IMG/VR virus record: IMGVR_UViG_3300042566_000067
Coordinates: 1-31,927 of that record
DNA: 31,927 bases
DNA from: a virus
Strand: one strand, 5' to 3'
The first letter of the stretch is position 1, and each line of letters starts with the position of its first letter. Positions 1 to 8,407 of the stretch are shown here, piece by piece. A model generated the notes under the pieces. The model was not told where the DNA came from. It searched no databases and saw nothing but the letters and a program-made list of their open reading frames with translations. Made by a program: the position numbers and the translations under genes.

Positions 1-436
1 CTCTTGTCGTGATATGTCTCACATTGAGAAAACAATGAACACCCTTGCCATCGTCAAAGATTGGTCAATGGACAAGGTGGAGTCAATGCCGATTGATGAG
101 CTGACAAACGAACTGAAGAAGTTGGAGTTCTTAAACACACTACCAACCGACAAGGTGAGATTCTCTTTCCGACATCGTGGAAGGCGTTGGAAGTTGGCAA
201 AGACAACAAACGAGATTTGCGGTCACCACTTCATTGAACTCCAGCAAGTATTCAACGGTGATATGATTGAGTCGCTTCACAAAGTGATGGCGTTGCTTAC
301 TTACGAGGTGGATTTGTTGGGACGCACAAAGAAGGTCACGGATGCACAAGCACACTATCAAGAGAAGTGTGAATTGTTCTTGTCGCTTCCAGTTACCACC
401 GCTTACTCCTATGCAGTTTTTTTTTCGGCAGTTTAT
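1..436. repeat. Left copy of the imperfect terminal direct repeat
   Basis: These bases match 31492-31927 in direct orientation with no indel and 17 substitutions (about 96% identity). The repeat covers most of the chaperone-like gene. Fourteen changes are synonymous; the other three give Asn to Lys (near 109), Ser to Thr (425) and Tyr to Asn (434). That pattern means both versions have been kept as functional coding sequence. The likely cause is a circular or terminally redundant genome whose two contig ends came from different strain variants. A diverged tandem gene copy is the alternative. Confidence 0.9.
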
Positions 437-505
437 CCCAAGTTATTGGAAACTATCCTAACCTATTTGAAGGAGGAGATGAACCAATTGAAACGGGAAG
501 CGTAA
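2..505 (+). CDS. Tail assembly chaperone-like protein, 5' partial (short product)
   Basis: The reading frame is open to the left edge, so the true start lies outside the window. The intact 5' end in the copy at 31448 adds 19 residues before the Met at base 14, giving about 182 aa. The protein is mostly alpha-helical and charged, with a basic patch (FRHRGRRWK) and no transmembrane segment. I assign it as a chaperone because a T9 tract at 417-425 joins it by -1 slippage to a second open frame ending at 714. That short/long product pair is the hallmark of phage lambda gpG/gpGT-type chaperones that coat the tape measure. It sits at the head of the tail genes. No family signature was recognised from the residues themselves, so the function is inference from architecture and position. 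Confidence 0.5.
   Translation, partial: SCRDMSHIEKTMNTLAIVKDWSMDKVESMPIDELTNELKKLEFLNTLPTDKVRFSFRHRGRRWKLAKTTNEICGHHFIELQQVFNGDMIESLHKVMALLTYEVDLLGRTKKVTDAQAHYQEKCELFLSLPVTTAYSYAVFFSAVYPKLLETILTYLKEEMNQLKREA
417..425 (+). other. T9 slippery tract, candidate -1 frameshift site
   Basis: Nine consecutive T residues are read GTT TTT TTT TCG in the zero frame. Tandem Phe codons on TTT TTT can re-pair one base back, after which TTC GGC AGT is read in the -1 frame. That frame stays open for 96 codons to the TAA at 712-714. The heptamer T TTT TTT fits the X XXY YYZ rule. In the copy at the right edge the tract is T8 followed by A, and the -1 frame there reaches TAA after three codons; those bases are at the contig edge and may be unreliable. 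Confidence 0.6.
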
Positions 506-714
506 GTCCATTAGCGTGGTTGGAATTAGTTGACAAGATTGTCAAAGGGGATCGGACAAAATGGGACACCATCTTGCAGATGCCGTTGATTGAGTTCCTG
601 AACACGATTGCATTCTACAAAGCAAAGACAAAAGAGAGGCAGAAACGATTGGAGCAGTCAGCAACAAAGGGATTCAACGCATATGTCGTGGCTTGTTTGA
701 ACGAGATGTTGTAA
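424..714 (+). CDS. -1 frame extension of the chaperone-like protein (long product)
   Basis: This frame is open upstream of any start codon and runs without a stop from the T tract to 714, so it makes sense as the C-terminal part of a frameshifted fusion of about 252 aa. The first ~30 residues form a Gly/Asp/Glu/Pro-rich linker. The rest is a helical domain with spaced aromatic and hydrophobic residues (W-x3-L, PLIEFLN, AFYK), then a charged helix and a hydrophobic C-terminus. If it were a separate gene, its only plausible start is the TTG at 520, which has no ribosome site and would leave the preceding open linker unexplained. By analogy with lambda gpT, the extension would contact tail-tube subunits; that role is inferred. 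Confidence 0.5.
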   Translation, partial: FGSLSQVIGNYPNLFEGGDEPIETGSVSPLAWLELVDKIVKGDRTKWDTILQMPLIEFLNTIAFYKAKTKERQKRLEQSATKGFNAYVVACLNEML

Positions 715-748
715 CAAATTATTGGCAGTATTTGTTACAAATTGCCAA
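711..748 (+). promoter_or_regulatory. Overlapping inverted repeats at the end of the chaperone gene
   Basis: GTAACAAAT (711-719) is the perfect inverse of ATTTGTTAC (730-738). TTGGCA (722-727) is the inverse of TGCCAA (743-748). ATTTGTTACAAAT (730-742) is itself a palindrome. The arms overlap, so the hairpins exclude each other. The first arm includes the TAA stop at 712-714. No U-rich tract follows, so this is not a standard intrinsic terminator. It could be a transcript-end structure, an attenuator or a protein-binding site. Confidence 0.5.
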
Positions 749-763
749 AATATAGGATTAGTG

Positions 764-790
764 GCAAATGTTTGCATTCCCTATCGGGAA
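764..790 (+). promoter_or_regulatory. Two adjacent short hairpins
   Basis: GCAAA/TTTGC (764-775, 2-nt centre) is followed at once by TTCCC/GGGAA (777-790, 4-nt loop TATC). Both stems are perfect. They lie in the non-coding stretch 715-1082 and add to its run of palindromes. Confidence 0.4.
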
Positions 791-825
791 GATGTTGAAG
801 GTGGTTCATTCAATCCCCTTGTTTT

Positions 826-839
826 ATACCGAGCGGTAT
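826..839. promoter_or_regulatory. Palindrome ATACCG-AG-CGGTAT
   Basis: A perfect 6-bp inverted repeat with a 2-bp centre. The GC-rich core stands out in AT-rich surroundings, and another small palindrome (GGTA-TTA-TACC, 835-845) overlaps it. It resembles a dimeric-protein operator. No protein can be named as its ligand. Confidence 0.35.
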
Positions 840-941
840 TATACCCATACACATATAACTTGCCATAAAAGGGACTAAACTATATGCTTTTGCGTATTAT
901 ATCGCACTTTATCGTTGGATATTTGTGACATTATCGCAAAA

Positions 942-961
942 ATTCAACTTTAAAGTTGAAT
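942..961. promoter_or_regulatory. Perfect 20-bp palindrome, operator-like
   Basis: The 20 bases are identical on both strands, with half-site ATTCAACTTT and no spacer. It lies about 120 bp before the first tail gene and 28 bp before a TTGACA at 989-994. A second perfect palindrome of 12 bp (AACCTATAGGTT, 979-990) lies between. The placement upstream of the late tail operon suggests a binding site for a regulator of late transcription or a replication-related site; neither can be decided from sequence alone. Apart from the palindromes listed here I see no gene between 715 and 1082. Confidence 0.5.
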
Positions 962-1082
962 CTGTCCGTCATAAACTAAACCTATAGGTTGACAATATAT
1001 TGGTTAAACTACCCAGAAATCGGTGCAATTAACCATTCTATTGTGCATTTGGGACGCATACCTTGAACCGCTATTTTCTATC

Positions 1083-2210
1083 GTGGCACTATCTATCACA
1101 CAACAACCAAACGAGTATGCTCCAGCGTACAACGATACGAACTTTGTAATTACGGAGTCATCAGGTGGCATCTACACAAAGGACAATTTCAAGTTCATTG
1201 CAGAGGTCAAGCAAAGCACCACTTCACTCGCCAAGCTCAAAGCACCCATCTACTACGGAAGCACAAACAAGGGCGTGTTCAATATCGGACGCATCCTTGA
1301 GAACTATGTCACCTATGATTGGAACTTCAACGATAGTGCAGCAAGTGGTTGCACAAATTCAATTATGGATTACAAGGTAGAGTTTGGCTATGAATACTCG
1401 GCATCTGCCACAGGAAGCGTGACCGAATACACCAACTTGACATCGGCAACTGGAAGCGTGTGGAACGCTGCACTCAATTCAATTGACTTGGTGAACTATG
1501 CCGGGCAATACACAATGGATGGCAATGGATTATTCTTGACTCCCATCCGTAGCAAGACCATTCACCGCACTCAAAAGGATTGGCTCTATGCTATCCGCAA
1601 CACGGCAACAACTGCCCTTGTAACTTACTCGGACGCATCCACACAAACAATCAATCTACCATCCACAAAAGTGGTTCGGATTCCATCAGGAAGTCAATTG
1701 ACAATACCGGGTGCAGCGACATACTACGACATCCAGTTAAAGTTGAGCAGTACCGTTCTATCCGAAACCTACCGAGTGAACCTGATTGACGAGTGTAGCA
1801 AATACGACACAACCGATTTGTTCTTCCTGAACTCGTTGGGTGGCTTTGACTCATTCCGATTTAATAGGGTAAGGCGTGACAATTACGACATCCAGCGAAA
1901 GCAATTTAAGTCCAACCCATACACATTGGGTGCGACATACGGATATACTACATCGGCATTCAAGCAAAAGACCTACGACACGAATATGACTCACAAGGTC
2001 AAGATGTTCAGTAACTGGATCACGGAAGAGCAATCCGAATGGTTGCTTGACTTGTTATCATCTCCCGTTGTCTATGCGTACGATGGCACTTTGGTTGCGG
2101 TGAATATAGACGCAACGACCTACGAAGTCAAGAAGCACATCCAAGACAATGCGTTCTTCATTGAGCTTGATATGAGTTATTCCTTTGAATCAAAACGCCA
2201 ACGCCAATGA
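1083..2210 (+). CDS. Tail/baseplate-like structural protein
   Basis: A 375-aa protein. I chose the GTG at 1083 because the mature-looking sequence begins there (ALSITQQPNEYAPAYND); the frame extends upstream to a GTG at 1023, but those residues look like leader noise. It is rich in Thr, Ser, Asn and Tyr, with alternating hydrophobics typical of beta-sandwich virion proteins, and has no signal peptide or membrane segment. The C-terminal third holds an FLNSLGGFDSFRF segment and then SNWITEEQSEWLLDLL-SSPVVYAYDG, a pattern I associate with tail-tip proteins of Bacteroidetes phages. Its stop overlaps the next start (ATGA), so it is probably co-translated with the large tail protein. The exact role (distal tail or baseplate) is inferred. 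Confidence 0.55.
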   Translation: MALSITQQPNEYAPAYNDTNFVITESSGGIYTKDNFKFIAEVKQSTTSLAKLKAPIYYGSTNKGVFNIGRILENYVTYDWNFNDSAASGCTNSIMDYKVEFGYEYSASATGSVTEYTNLTSATGSVWNAALNSIDLVNYAGQYTMDGNGLFLTPIRSKTIHRTQKDWLYAIRNTATTALVTYSDASTQTINLPSTKVVRIPSGSQLTIPGAATYYDIQLKLSSTVLSETYRVNLIDECSKYDTTDLFFLNSLGGFDSFRFNRVRRDNYDIQRKQFKSNPYTLGATYGYTTSAFKQKTYDTNMTHKVKMFSNWITEEQSEWLLDLLSSPVVYAYDGTLVAVNIDATTYEVKKHIQDNAFFIELDMSYSFESKRQRQ

Positions 2211-5047
2211 TAGAAATTTATGTTGCAATCCCCACATCGTTGCTTGAAACGATTGAGGGCAGTTTTGAGAGTCGTGTTGTTGATGCTTTTGAAGAAGGTG
2301 AGGAATGCCGTATTTCAAAAGAGATTGCATTGGGTGGTAGTTGGGTTCAACGCAAACTTGACACCTACAAAGATTTCAATGTCTTAATCAATCGCTCAAT
2401 TGCCGACATCCGTGAACCTGACACAAGATCATCGGATTGGACAAAGACAATTGAGTTGCCCGGTTCAAAAACAAACAACATCATCTTCTCGCATCTTTTT
2501 GAGGTAGAGCAAACCACAACTTCAGTCACACAATTTGCACCTACATTCAACCCAAATCTCAAAGCCGAGTGCATCATCTATGTAGATGGCATTGAGCAGT
2601 TGAGAGGGTTCTTGCGATTGATTCAAATCCGTGTTGATGACTCCACACACATCACCTATGAGGTGACTTGTCACGGACAATCTGCTGACTTTTTCACGAC
2701 CATCGCAGAACGCAAACTTAACCAATTAGATTTCAGCGAATACAACCACACTTTGTCAAGTGGGAACATCATTGACTCGTGGTCAAATCAAATCTACAAG
2801 AACGGAACTCCACAAGCATTTGCATATGGTGATGGCTATATGTATGCGATGATAGACAAGGGACATCCGACAAACATAGCTTTGTGGGACACAAGTCAGT
2901 TCACTCCTTCGCTCTATGCAAAGACGGTGGTTGACAAAATCTTCACCAATGCCGGGTTCACCTACACAAACGATTCCTTTTTCAACTCGGATAGGTTCAA
3001 GCGGTTGGTGTTACCAGCACCATCGGCATTGACGGCAAATGCTGCGACATTGGAGTCAAGAAGATTCCGAGCTTCTCGCACAACATCTGCACAATCCCTT
3101 GACCTGAACTCAATCCTTATATTCCAAAACGATTCCACAGGTGGGAACTTTGACAATGGTGGGAATTACAACAACACGACCGGGCGTTATACTGCACCTA
3201 TTGGTGGAAGATATGTGTTTGATGTTGACCTTTCTATCAACTACGCATCCACCGGCTATGCACCTGTATTCCAAGAGGACATTCACTTGGTGTTTGGATT
3301 GTATGTTGACGGAGTGTTGAAGCAAACAAGCACGGTCACCGTTGACTTCGGATCACCAGCATTCCAAGTCGGATTGTACTTCTCACCTTTGGCGGTGTTT
3401 ACAGGCAATGTGTTGGATGTGAGATTGGCACAAGTTTATGACGATGCCAATTCATACAATTTGACCAATGCTCAATTCTCTTTGGATATCGGTATTGGTT
3501 CGTTTATTGAGAGCAATCAATCAGCGTACACATACGGACTTGGAGAGACGGTTGACTTCTCTGCATTCCTAAACTCCGAAGTCAAGCAAAGCGAGATGTT
3601 TATGTCGTTTGTTAAAATGTTCAATTTGTACATTGAACCCGACAAAGACAATCCCAAGAATCTGCGTTGCGTTCCACGAGATGAGTTCTATACTGGAGAT
3701 AATGTTGATTGGACTGCTAAACTGGACTATTCTCAACCTGTTGAGATTGTGCCTATGGGAGAGCTTGAAGCAAACCCCTATGTCCTACAATACAAAGAGG
3801 GCAAGGACGAAGCGAATGTCTTGTATCAGGAATCGTATCAAACAACATACGGAAGTCGTACATACAAGGTTGAGAACCAGTTTATCAAGAATGAGAAAAA
3901 GATTCAAATTGCTTTTGCACCTACGCAAATAAACTCGTACAACAACCAAAAGAACTTTGTCTTGTCGTATGTCCCCAACTATCAAGATGGTGACTTGAGG
4001 ATATTGTATTTTGGTGGTGTTGTGAGTGGAGTCAATTGGAAGTTCTACGCACAATATGCGGGTGTTGGTTTGAACTACACAAATCAATTCTCAATCCCAT
4101 TGACCATTCACTTGGACTCAATCAGCAATCCCACTTATGACATTCTTTTTGGAATGCCGAGAGAGATTGGTGTTGGTGCGGGGTATAAGTATACCAACTC
4201 AAACCTTGTCAACAATTACTACTATCGTTTCTTGAGTGAGATTACAGGATCAAACTCCAAGATATTAAGAGCATACTTCCGCATCACTCCGAAGGATTGG
4301 CTTAACTTGTCATTCTCGGATGCGTATTTCTTTGAAGGTCAGTATTGGAGATTGAATCAAATCAGCGATTACAACCCCGCTGAAGATGGTGTGTATTTCT
4401 GCGAGTTCCTGTTGGCACAATTTATCCAACCAGCATCAATTGTTCAAAAGACAATCGGTGCGGGAACTGCGGGGCAAACGGATGCGGAATCCGACATCTA
4501 TCCCGGTGGGAATATACCAATCAAACCCGGCATCAAAGGTGTGACCGTTGGTGTGAGTCAAGGAGGAGGAGGTATAATTCAGGGAGATGGTATTGTGCAG
4601 AACAATAATCTCACCGATACATTTGCGGTTGTTTCCAAAAACACAACCTTTCAAGACGGAACGGATGGAAGTGCTGCGATATTGTGTGATGACTTTGCGG
4701 TCACTAAACCTGACACACTCTATCTCGGAAATTATGAGATGTATCCATCCTTCTTGAGTGGTGGTGCAGTTAAGACGGTAACAACGGCAACAACGGTGAC
4801 CAAAGACGATTGGTTGTTCCTATGTGATGCGACAGCTGGAAACTTCACCATCACTTTGCCCGATCCGTCAGGATTAAGCGGAAAGCATTGGGTATTTCTC
4901 AAAACAAATTCAGCACATTCAATCACGATTGACACGGCAACTGCTGCAACAATAAACGGAGGAGACGATGAGGTCATCAACAACCATTGGGAGAAGAAAT
5001 GGATTGTGTGTGATGGAACAAATTATTTTGTAATAGGTAACGGATAA
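2207..5047 (+). CDS. Large tail hub/adhesion protein
   Basis: A 946-aa protein, the largest in the window. The N-terminal ~200 residues look like a tail-hub domain (KDFNVLINRSIADIREPDTR, then ELPGSKTNNIIFSHLFEVE). The middle (roughly 300-450) is a beta-rich Gly/Asn/Tyr segment, including GGRYVFDVDLSI, like a C1q/TNF-type trimeric domain. The C-terminal ~90 residues (TTATTVTKDDWLFLCDATAGN onward) match the short beta-domain found at the ends of phage fibre and adhesin proteins. It starts within the stop of the upstream gene and is followed after 3 nt by the tape measure. I infer that it links the tail tip to receptor binding. No catalytic motif is visible. Confidence 0.6.
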   Translation: MIEIYVAIPTSLLETIEGSFESRVVDAFEEGEECRISKEIALGGSWVQRKLDTYKDFNVLINRSIADIREPDTRSSDWTKTIELPGSKTNNIIFSHLFEVEQTTTSVTQFAPTFNPNLKAECIIYVDGIEQLRGFLRLIQIRVDDSTHITYEVTCHGQSADFFTTIAERKLNQLDFSEYNHTLSSGNIIDSWSNQIYKNGTPQAFAYGDGYMYAMIDKGHPTNIALWDTSQFTPSLYAKTVVDKIFTNAGFTYTNDSFFNSDRFKRLVLPAPSALTANAATLESRRFRASRTTSAQSLDLNSILIFQNDSTGGNFDNGGNYNNTTGRYTAPIGGRYVFDVDLSINYASTGYAPVFQEDIHLVFGLYVDGVLKQTSTVTVDFGSPAFQVGLYFSPLAVFTGNVLDVRLAQVYDDANSYNLTNAQFSLDIGIGSFIESNQSAYTYGLGETVDFSAFLNSEVKQSEMFMSFVKMFNLYIEPDKDNPKNLRCVPRDEFYTGDNVDWTAKLDYSQPVEIVPMGELEANPYVLQYKEGKDEANVLYQESYQTTYGSRTYKVENQFIKNEKKIQIAFAPTQINSYNNQKNFVLSYVPNYQDGDLRILYFGGVVSGVNWKFYAQYAGVGLNYTNQFSIPLTIHLDSISNPTYDILFGMPREIGVGAGYKYTNSNLVNNYYYRFLSEITGSNSKILRAYFRITPKDWLNLSFSDAYFFEGQYWRLNQISDYNPAEDGVYFCEFLLAQFIQPASIVQKTIGAGTAGQTDAESDIYPGGNIPIKPGIKGVTVGVSQGGGGIIQGDGIVQNNNLTDTFAVVSKNTTFQDGTDGSAAILCDDFAVTKPDTLYLGNYEMYPSFLSGGAVKTVTTATTVTKDDWLFLCDATAGNFTITLPDPSGLSGKHWVFLKTNSAHSITIDTATAATINGGDDEVINNHWEKKWIVCDGTNYFVIGNG

Positions 5048-5050
5048 GAT

Positions 5051-6820
5051 ATGGCACTAACGGCAGCGATAGACCTAACGGTCAAAAAACCTGACTTCAA
5101 GTCAATGAAGTCGGAGATTAGAGAATTAACCGTCCAAGCACAACAGGCGGTGATGGCATTTGGCGAGTTTTCTCCCGAAGCAATAAGGGCAGAACAAGCA
5201 CTTGCACAAGCTCGTGACCGAATGGATGACTTCAACGACCGAGTTGCAGCAGTAAATCCTGACAGGTTTGCTCAAATCAATACGGTTGTTCAAGGTGTTG
5301 CTCGTGGATTTCAAGCAGCACAAGGGGCAATGGCTCTCTTCGGAAATGAAAGCGAGGACTTGCAAAAGACATTGGTTAAGTTGCAAGGTGCAATGGCATT
5401 GGCTGAAGGTCTTGAGGGGCTTGGAAAGATTGAACAACAATTTACTGCCATATTTAACAATGTAATCAGCGGTGCAAAAAAAGCATTCGCAGCAATCAAA
5501 GCGGGTATAGGTTCAACTGGAATTGGATTGTTGGTCGTTGCTCTTGGTTCTATTGTAGCATATTGGGATGACATTCGTCTTGCCATCTTTGGGGTATCCG
5601 AGGAAACCAAAAAAGCCAAAGCCGAACAAGACAAGTACAACCAAAGTATGAAGGAGTTGAATCGTGAGAGGCAAGTTCTTTTGGAAGGTGAATTGGCGGG
5701 TAAGCAAACGGAATTAAATGACCTACAAGCGGAGCAAAACAAATTAAATGACCGCTATCTTCAAATCCAAAAAGAACTCAAAATCATTGAGCAAGGTCGG
5801 ATGCTTTCCAATGTTGATGCTGACCAAGACCGTGAGAAAAGATTAAGAAAGGAACTCAAAGACAATGCTTTTAGGGTGGAGCAATTGGTCAATGGAGAGA
5901 TTAAACTTTACAAGGACATAAAAGCTCTTAAAGATGAGGACGAAGCCAAAGACCAAGCCAAATCAAAAGCCGAAGCCGAACGAGCAAAAGAAAGAAGACA
6001 ACAAAGACAAGCAGAACTTGATGCAGTACGCACACTAAATCAAGAATTGCGTCTTCTTCAAGCGGATGAAGCGGACAAGGAATTGTTGCAATTACAACAA
6101 TGGTATGAGAATGCTCGTAAACAATACGCCAAAAACCAAGAAGCGTTGTTGGTTCTTGAGAATATCTACAACTACAAGCGTCAAGAATTGCGTGATAAGG
6201 ATTTGAAAGATGCCGAAAGAGGAATTGAAAAGCAAGTTGAGCAAGTAAAGTTTGGAGAAGAGACAAAAGTCAAATTACAAGAGCAGACATATCAAAAGCA
6301 ATACACCGATGCGGAGAAATTTGTTCTTGCAGTTAAGGCGAACCATAGTGAAATGATTGATTCGCTAATCAATTATTTCAACACAATTACTGAATTGGCT
6401 GATGCGTTTGCAAGTAAGGATGAAGAATCACAAAGGAAAGCATTTCAAATAGGAAAGGCAATGCGATATGCTTCCACCATATTGTCAACAATTGAAGGAA
6501 CTCAAAATGCTTTTACAACTGCACAGGAATCACCAATCACCGCAGCATTTCCAGCATATCCATTTCTACAAGCAACGGCAGCAGCGTTGTTCGGTGTAGC
6601 ACAATTGGCAAAAATCAAAAAGACACAATTCCAAACAACAACCGCACCATCTCCATCACAAATGGGAGGAGGAGGATTTCCACAAATGTCTGCACCACAA
6701 GTATCATCTACATTGCCACAAGTCAGCGGATTTGAGCAGAGAGTATTTGTGACCGAAGGGGACATAACTCGCACACAAGCAAGAGTCGGAAACACCAAAA
6801 GAGTGTCCGTTGTGAAATAA
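5051..6820 (+). CDS. Tail tape measure protein
   Basis: A 589-aa protein. The N-terminal ~120 residues are helical and Ala/Gln-rich, then comes a hydrophobic stretch at about 155-175 (GIGLLVVALGSIVAYW). A long coiled coil of Lys/Glu/Gln/Leu heptads spans about 180-420. The C-terminus is a second helical/hydrophobic region (AAFPAYPFLQATAAALFGVAQLAKI) and a Gln/Pro/Gly-rich tail. This order matches tape measures of small siphophages. At about 0.15 nm per residue it would give a tail near 90 nm, which is an estimate only. The chaperone gene is separated from it by two tail genes rather than directly upstream, which is unusual. Confidence 0.75.
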   Translation: MALTAAIDLTVKKPDFKSMKSEIRELTVQAQQAVMAFGEFSPEAIRAEQALAQARDRMDDFNDRVAAVNPDRFAQINTVVQGVARGFQAAQGAMALFGNESEDLQKTLVKLQGAMALAEGLEGLGKIEQQFTAIFNNVISGAKKAFAAIKAGIGSTGIGLLVVALGSIVAYWDDIRLAIFGVSEETKKAKAEQDKYNQSMKELNRERQVLLEGELAGKQTELNDLQAEQNKLNDRYLQIQKELKIIEQGRMLSNVDADQDREKRLRKELKDNAFRVEQLVNGEIKLYKDIKALKDEDEAKDQAKSKAEAERAKERRQQRQAELDAVRTLNQELRLLQADEADKELLQLQQWYENARKQYAKNQEALLVLENIYNYKRQELRDKDLKDAERGIEKQVEQVKFGEETKVKLQEQTYQKQYTDAEKFVLAVKANHSEMIDSLINYFNTITELADAFASKDEESQRKAFQIGKAMRYASTILSTIEGTQNAFTTAQESPITAAFPAYPFLQATAAALFGVAQLAKIKKTQFQTTTAPSPSQMGGGGFPQMSAPQVSSTLPQVSGFEQRVFVTEGDITRTQARVGNTKRVSVVK

Positions 6821-6835
6821 CGCTATTTGAATACG

Positions 6836-7831
6836 ATGAAACTACCAGTTTACAAATTAGACATCAACGAATGGGACGAAGAGACAGGGATTGAGTTTGT
6901 CTCTCTCGTGGAATCTCCAGCGATACAAAAGGACTTTCTTGCTTTCAACCAAGAGTTTGTTGAACCCAATCCAAATGAGAGTGAAGATGAGTTCATCTCT
7001 CGTTGTGTTCCAATCCTTATCAATGAAGGCAAGGACAATGAACAAGCGGTTGCGATTTGTTATTCATATTGGGAAGGTAAATTTCAAAACGATTACCCAC
7101 AGGCAGCGGTTGACAATGCCATCCGTGGAATGCAATTGAACGAGAAGATAGGCAACGAGTGTGCGACATTGGTAGGCAAAGCAAGAGCAAACCAACTTGC
7201 TAACCGTGAGAACTTGTCGCTTGAAACGATTGAACGCACTTACTCATTCTTGAGTCGTGCGAAGGAATACTACAACCCCGATGACACCGAAGCGTGTGGA
7301 ACTATCTCTTATTTGCTTTGGGGTGGTGAAGAGATGCTCCGTTGGTGCGAGAGAATCTTGAAGGTAGAAGGTCAAAAGTTTGCCATCCAAGACGAGGAGA
7401 AAAGAATCGTAACTGGAGCAGCGATGATTGCCGACCTTCCTATCTATCGCAGAGACGATGTGCGTGGTGAATACTATGTGGTATTTGACAAGGAGAGCAT
7501 CTTCAAGATTGCCAAGAAATGGGCAAGGGGCAACAAGTACGATGCAGTCAATGCCCATCACCGCACTCCGATAATGGATGGTGTGAGCTTGTTTGAATCA
7601 TACATCATTGACCGAGAGAGAGGCGTGATGCCACCGAAGGGATTTGAGGAGGTTGCCGATGGATCTTGGTTTGTTTCCTACCTTGTAGACAATGACGATG
7701 TGTGGGCAAGAGTGAAAGAGGGTGAGTTCAAAGGATTCTCCGTTGAGGGGGTTTTTGATTTCCCTGAAGACAAAGACGAACAAATACTTGAGGCATTGAA
7801 AGAAGTCCTTTCCAAGTGGAACGGCAAGTAA
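6836..7831 (+). CDS. XkdF-like prohead protease with inserted domains
   Basis: A 331-aa protein. I start it at the ATG at 6836 (KLPVYKLDI); a TTG at 6827 is the alternative. The N-terminus (VSLVESPAIQKDF) and C-terminal half (residues ~180-310: RIVTGAAMIADLPIYR, GEYYVVFDKESI, AHHRTPIMDGVSLFES, FKGFSVEG) match the XkdF family of putative phage serine proteases. His241/His242 and Ser251 or Ser255 are catalytic candidates. Two segments are inserted: residues ~50-80 (DEFISRCVPILI...AVCYSYW-like) and ~88-172 (AIRGMQLNEK...CGTISYLLWGG), both of which I recall from proteins near head genes of other phages. It precedes the scaffold-like and capsid genes, as a maturation protease should. Confidence 0.75.
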   Translation: MKLPVYKLDINEWDEETGIEFVSLVESPAIQKDFLAFNQEFVEPNPNESEDEFISRCVPILINEGKDNEQAVAICYSYWEGKFQNDYPQAAVDNAIRGMQLNEKIGNECATLVGKARANQLANRENLSLETIERTYSFLSRAKEYYNPDDTEACGTISYLLWGGEEMLRWCERILKVEGQKFAIQDEEKRIVTGAAMIADLPIYRRDDVRGEYYVVFDKESIFKIAKKWARGNKYDAVNAHHRTPIMDGVSLFESYIIDRERGVMPPKGFEEVADGSWFVSYLVDNDDVWARVKEGEFKGFSVEGVFDFPEDKDEQILEALKEVLSKWNGK

Positions 7832-7869
7832 AATTGCAACACCGAAACATAAACTCTAATTTTATACAA

Positions 7870-8403
7870 ATGAACGCAAAAGAAACATTGAAAGAAATCC
7901 GCACGATGTTGGGATTTTCGGACGAAGAAACAAAAGTAGAGATGGCAACTGCCACCTTGACTGATGGAACGGTAATTGAGTACGAAGGCGAATTGGCGGT
8001 TGGAACTGCCATCTTCGTTCAAACTGCCGAAGGCAACATTCCAGCACCTGATGCAACCCACGAGGTTGAAGGTGGTTTGTTGGTTACAACTGAAGGTGGT
8101 TTTGTTACTGAAATCGTTGAACCCGAAATTGAAATTGAAATTGAAGCTGAAGAGTTCGCAACCGTATCTGCATTCAACGACACCGTTTCCAAGTTGGAAT
8201 CTGCCATCGCTGAATTGTCTGCAAAGGTTGAGTCATTGACTGCATCAAACATCAAACACAAAGAAGCTATGAGCAAAGCAATTGACCTGATTGAAAAGGT
8301 TGCTGACTTGCCAAGCGAAGAACCCTTGAAAGCACCTGTGTCTACCAAAAAGAACGACCGCTTTGAAGCACTTAAAAAATTCAAAAACTCTATAAACAAA
8401 TAA
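7870..8403 (+). CDS. Scaffold-like head protein
   Basis: A 177-aa acidic protein that starts at the ATG at 7870 (NAKETLKEIRTMLGF). A GTG at 7816 overlaps the protease and is less likely. Residues ~20-85 form a beta-rich domain (TDGTVIEYEGELAVG, GGLLVTTEGGFV), followed by an IEIEIEAEE run, a coiled coil at ~100-140 and a Lys-rich C-terminus. A helical scaffold with a basic tail directly before the capsid gene is the usual arrangement for HK97-fold phages. The role is inferred from position and shape. The 38-nt gap upstream is AT-rich and lacks a clear ribosome site. Confidence 0.6.
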   Translation: MNAKETLKEIRTMLGFSDEETKVEMATATLTDGTVIEYEGELAVGTAIFVQTAEGNIPAPDATHEVEGGLLVTTEGGFVTEIVEPEIEIEIEAEEFATVSAFNDTVSKLESAIAELSAKVESLTASNIKHKEAMSKAIDLIEKVADLPSEEPLKAPVSTKKNDRFEALKKFKNSINK

Positions 8404-8407
8404 AACT

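Noticed and set aside
520-714. Separate 64-aa gene starting at TTG 520
   Set aside because: The frame is open far upstream to the T tract, and there is no ribosome site; a frameshift extension explains the open linker.
989-1000. TTGACA as an E. coli-type -35 box
   Set aside because: No TATAAT-like box follows at 16-18 nt, and the other promoters in the window fit the Bacteroidetes type. It is listed only as part of the palindrome region.
1023-1082. Upstream GTG start for the first tail gene
   Set aside because: The added 20 residues look unlike a protein start for this family type, and the sequence from 1083 matches the expected N-terminus better. It cannot be excluded fully.
8120-8155. IEIEIEAEE run in the scaffold-like protein
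   Set aside because: Low-complexity acidic linker; short codon repeat with no wider structure.
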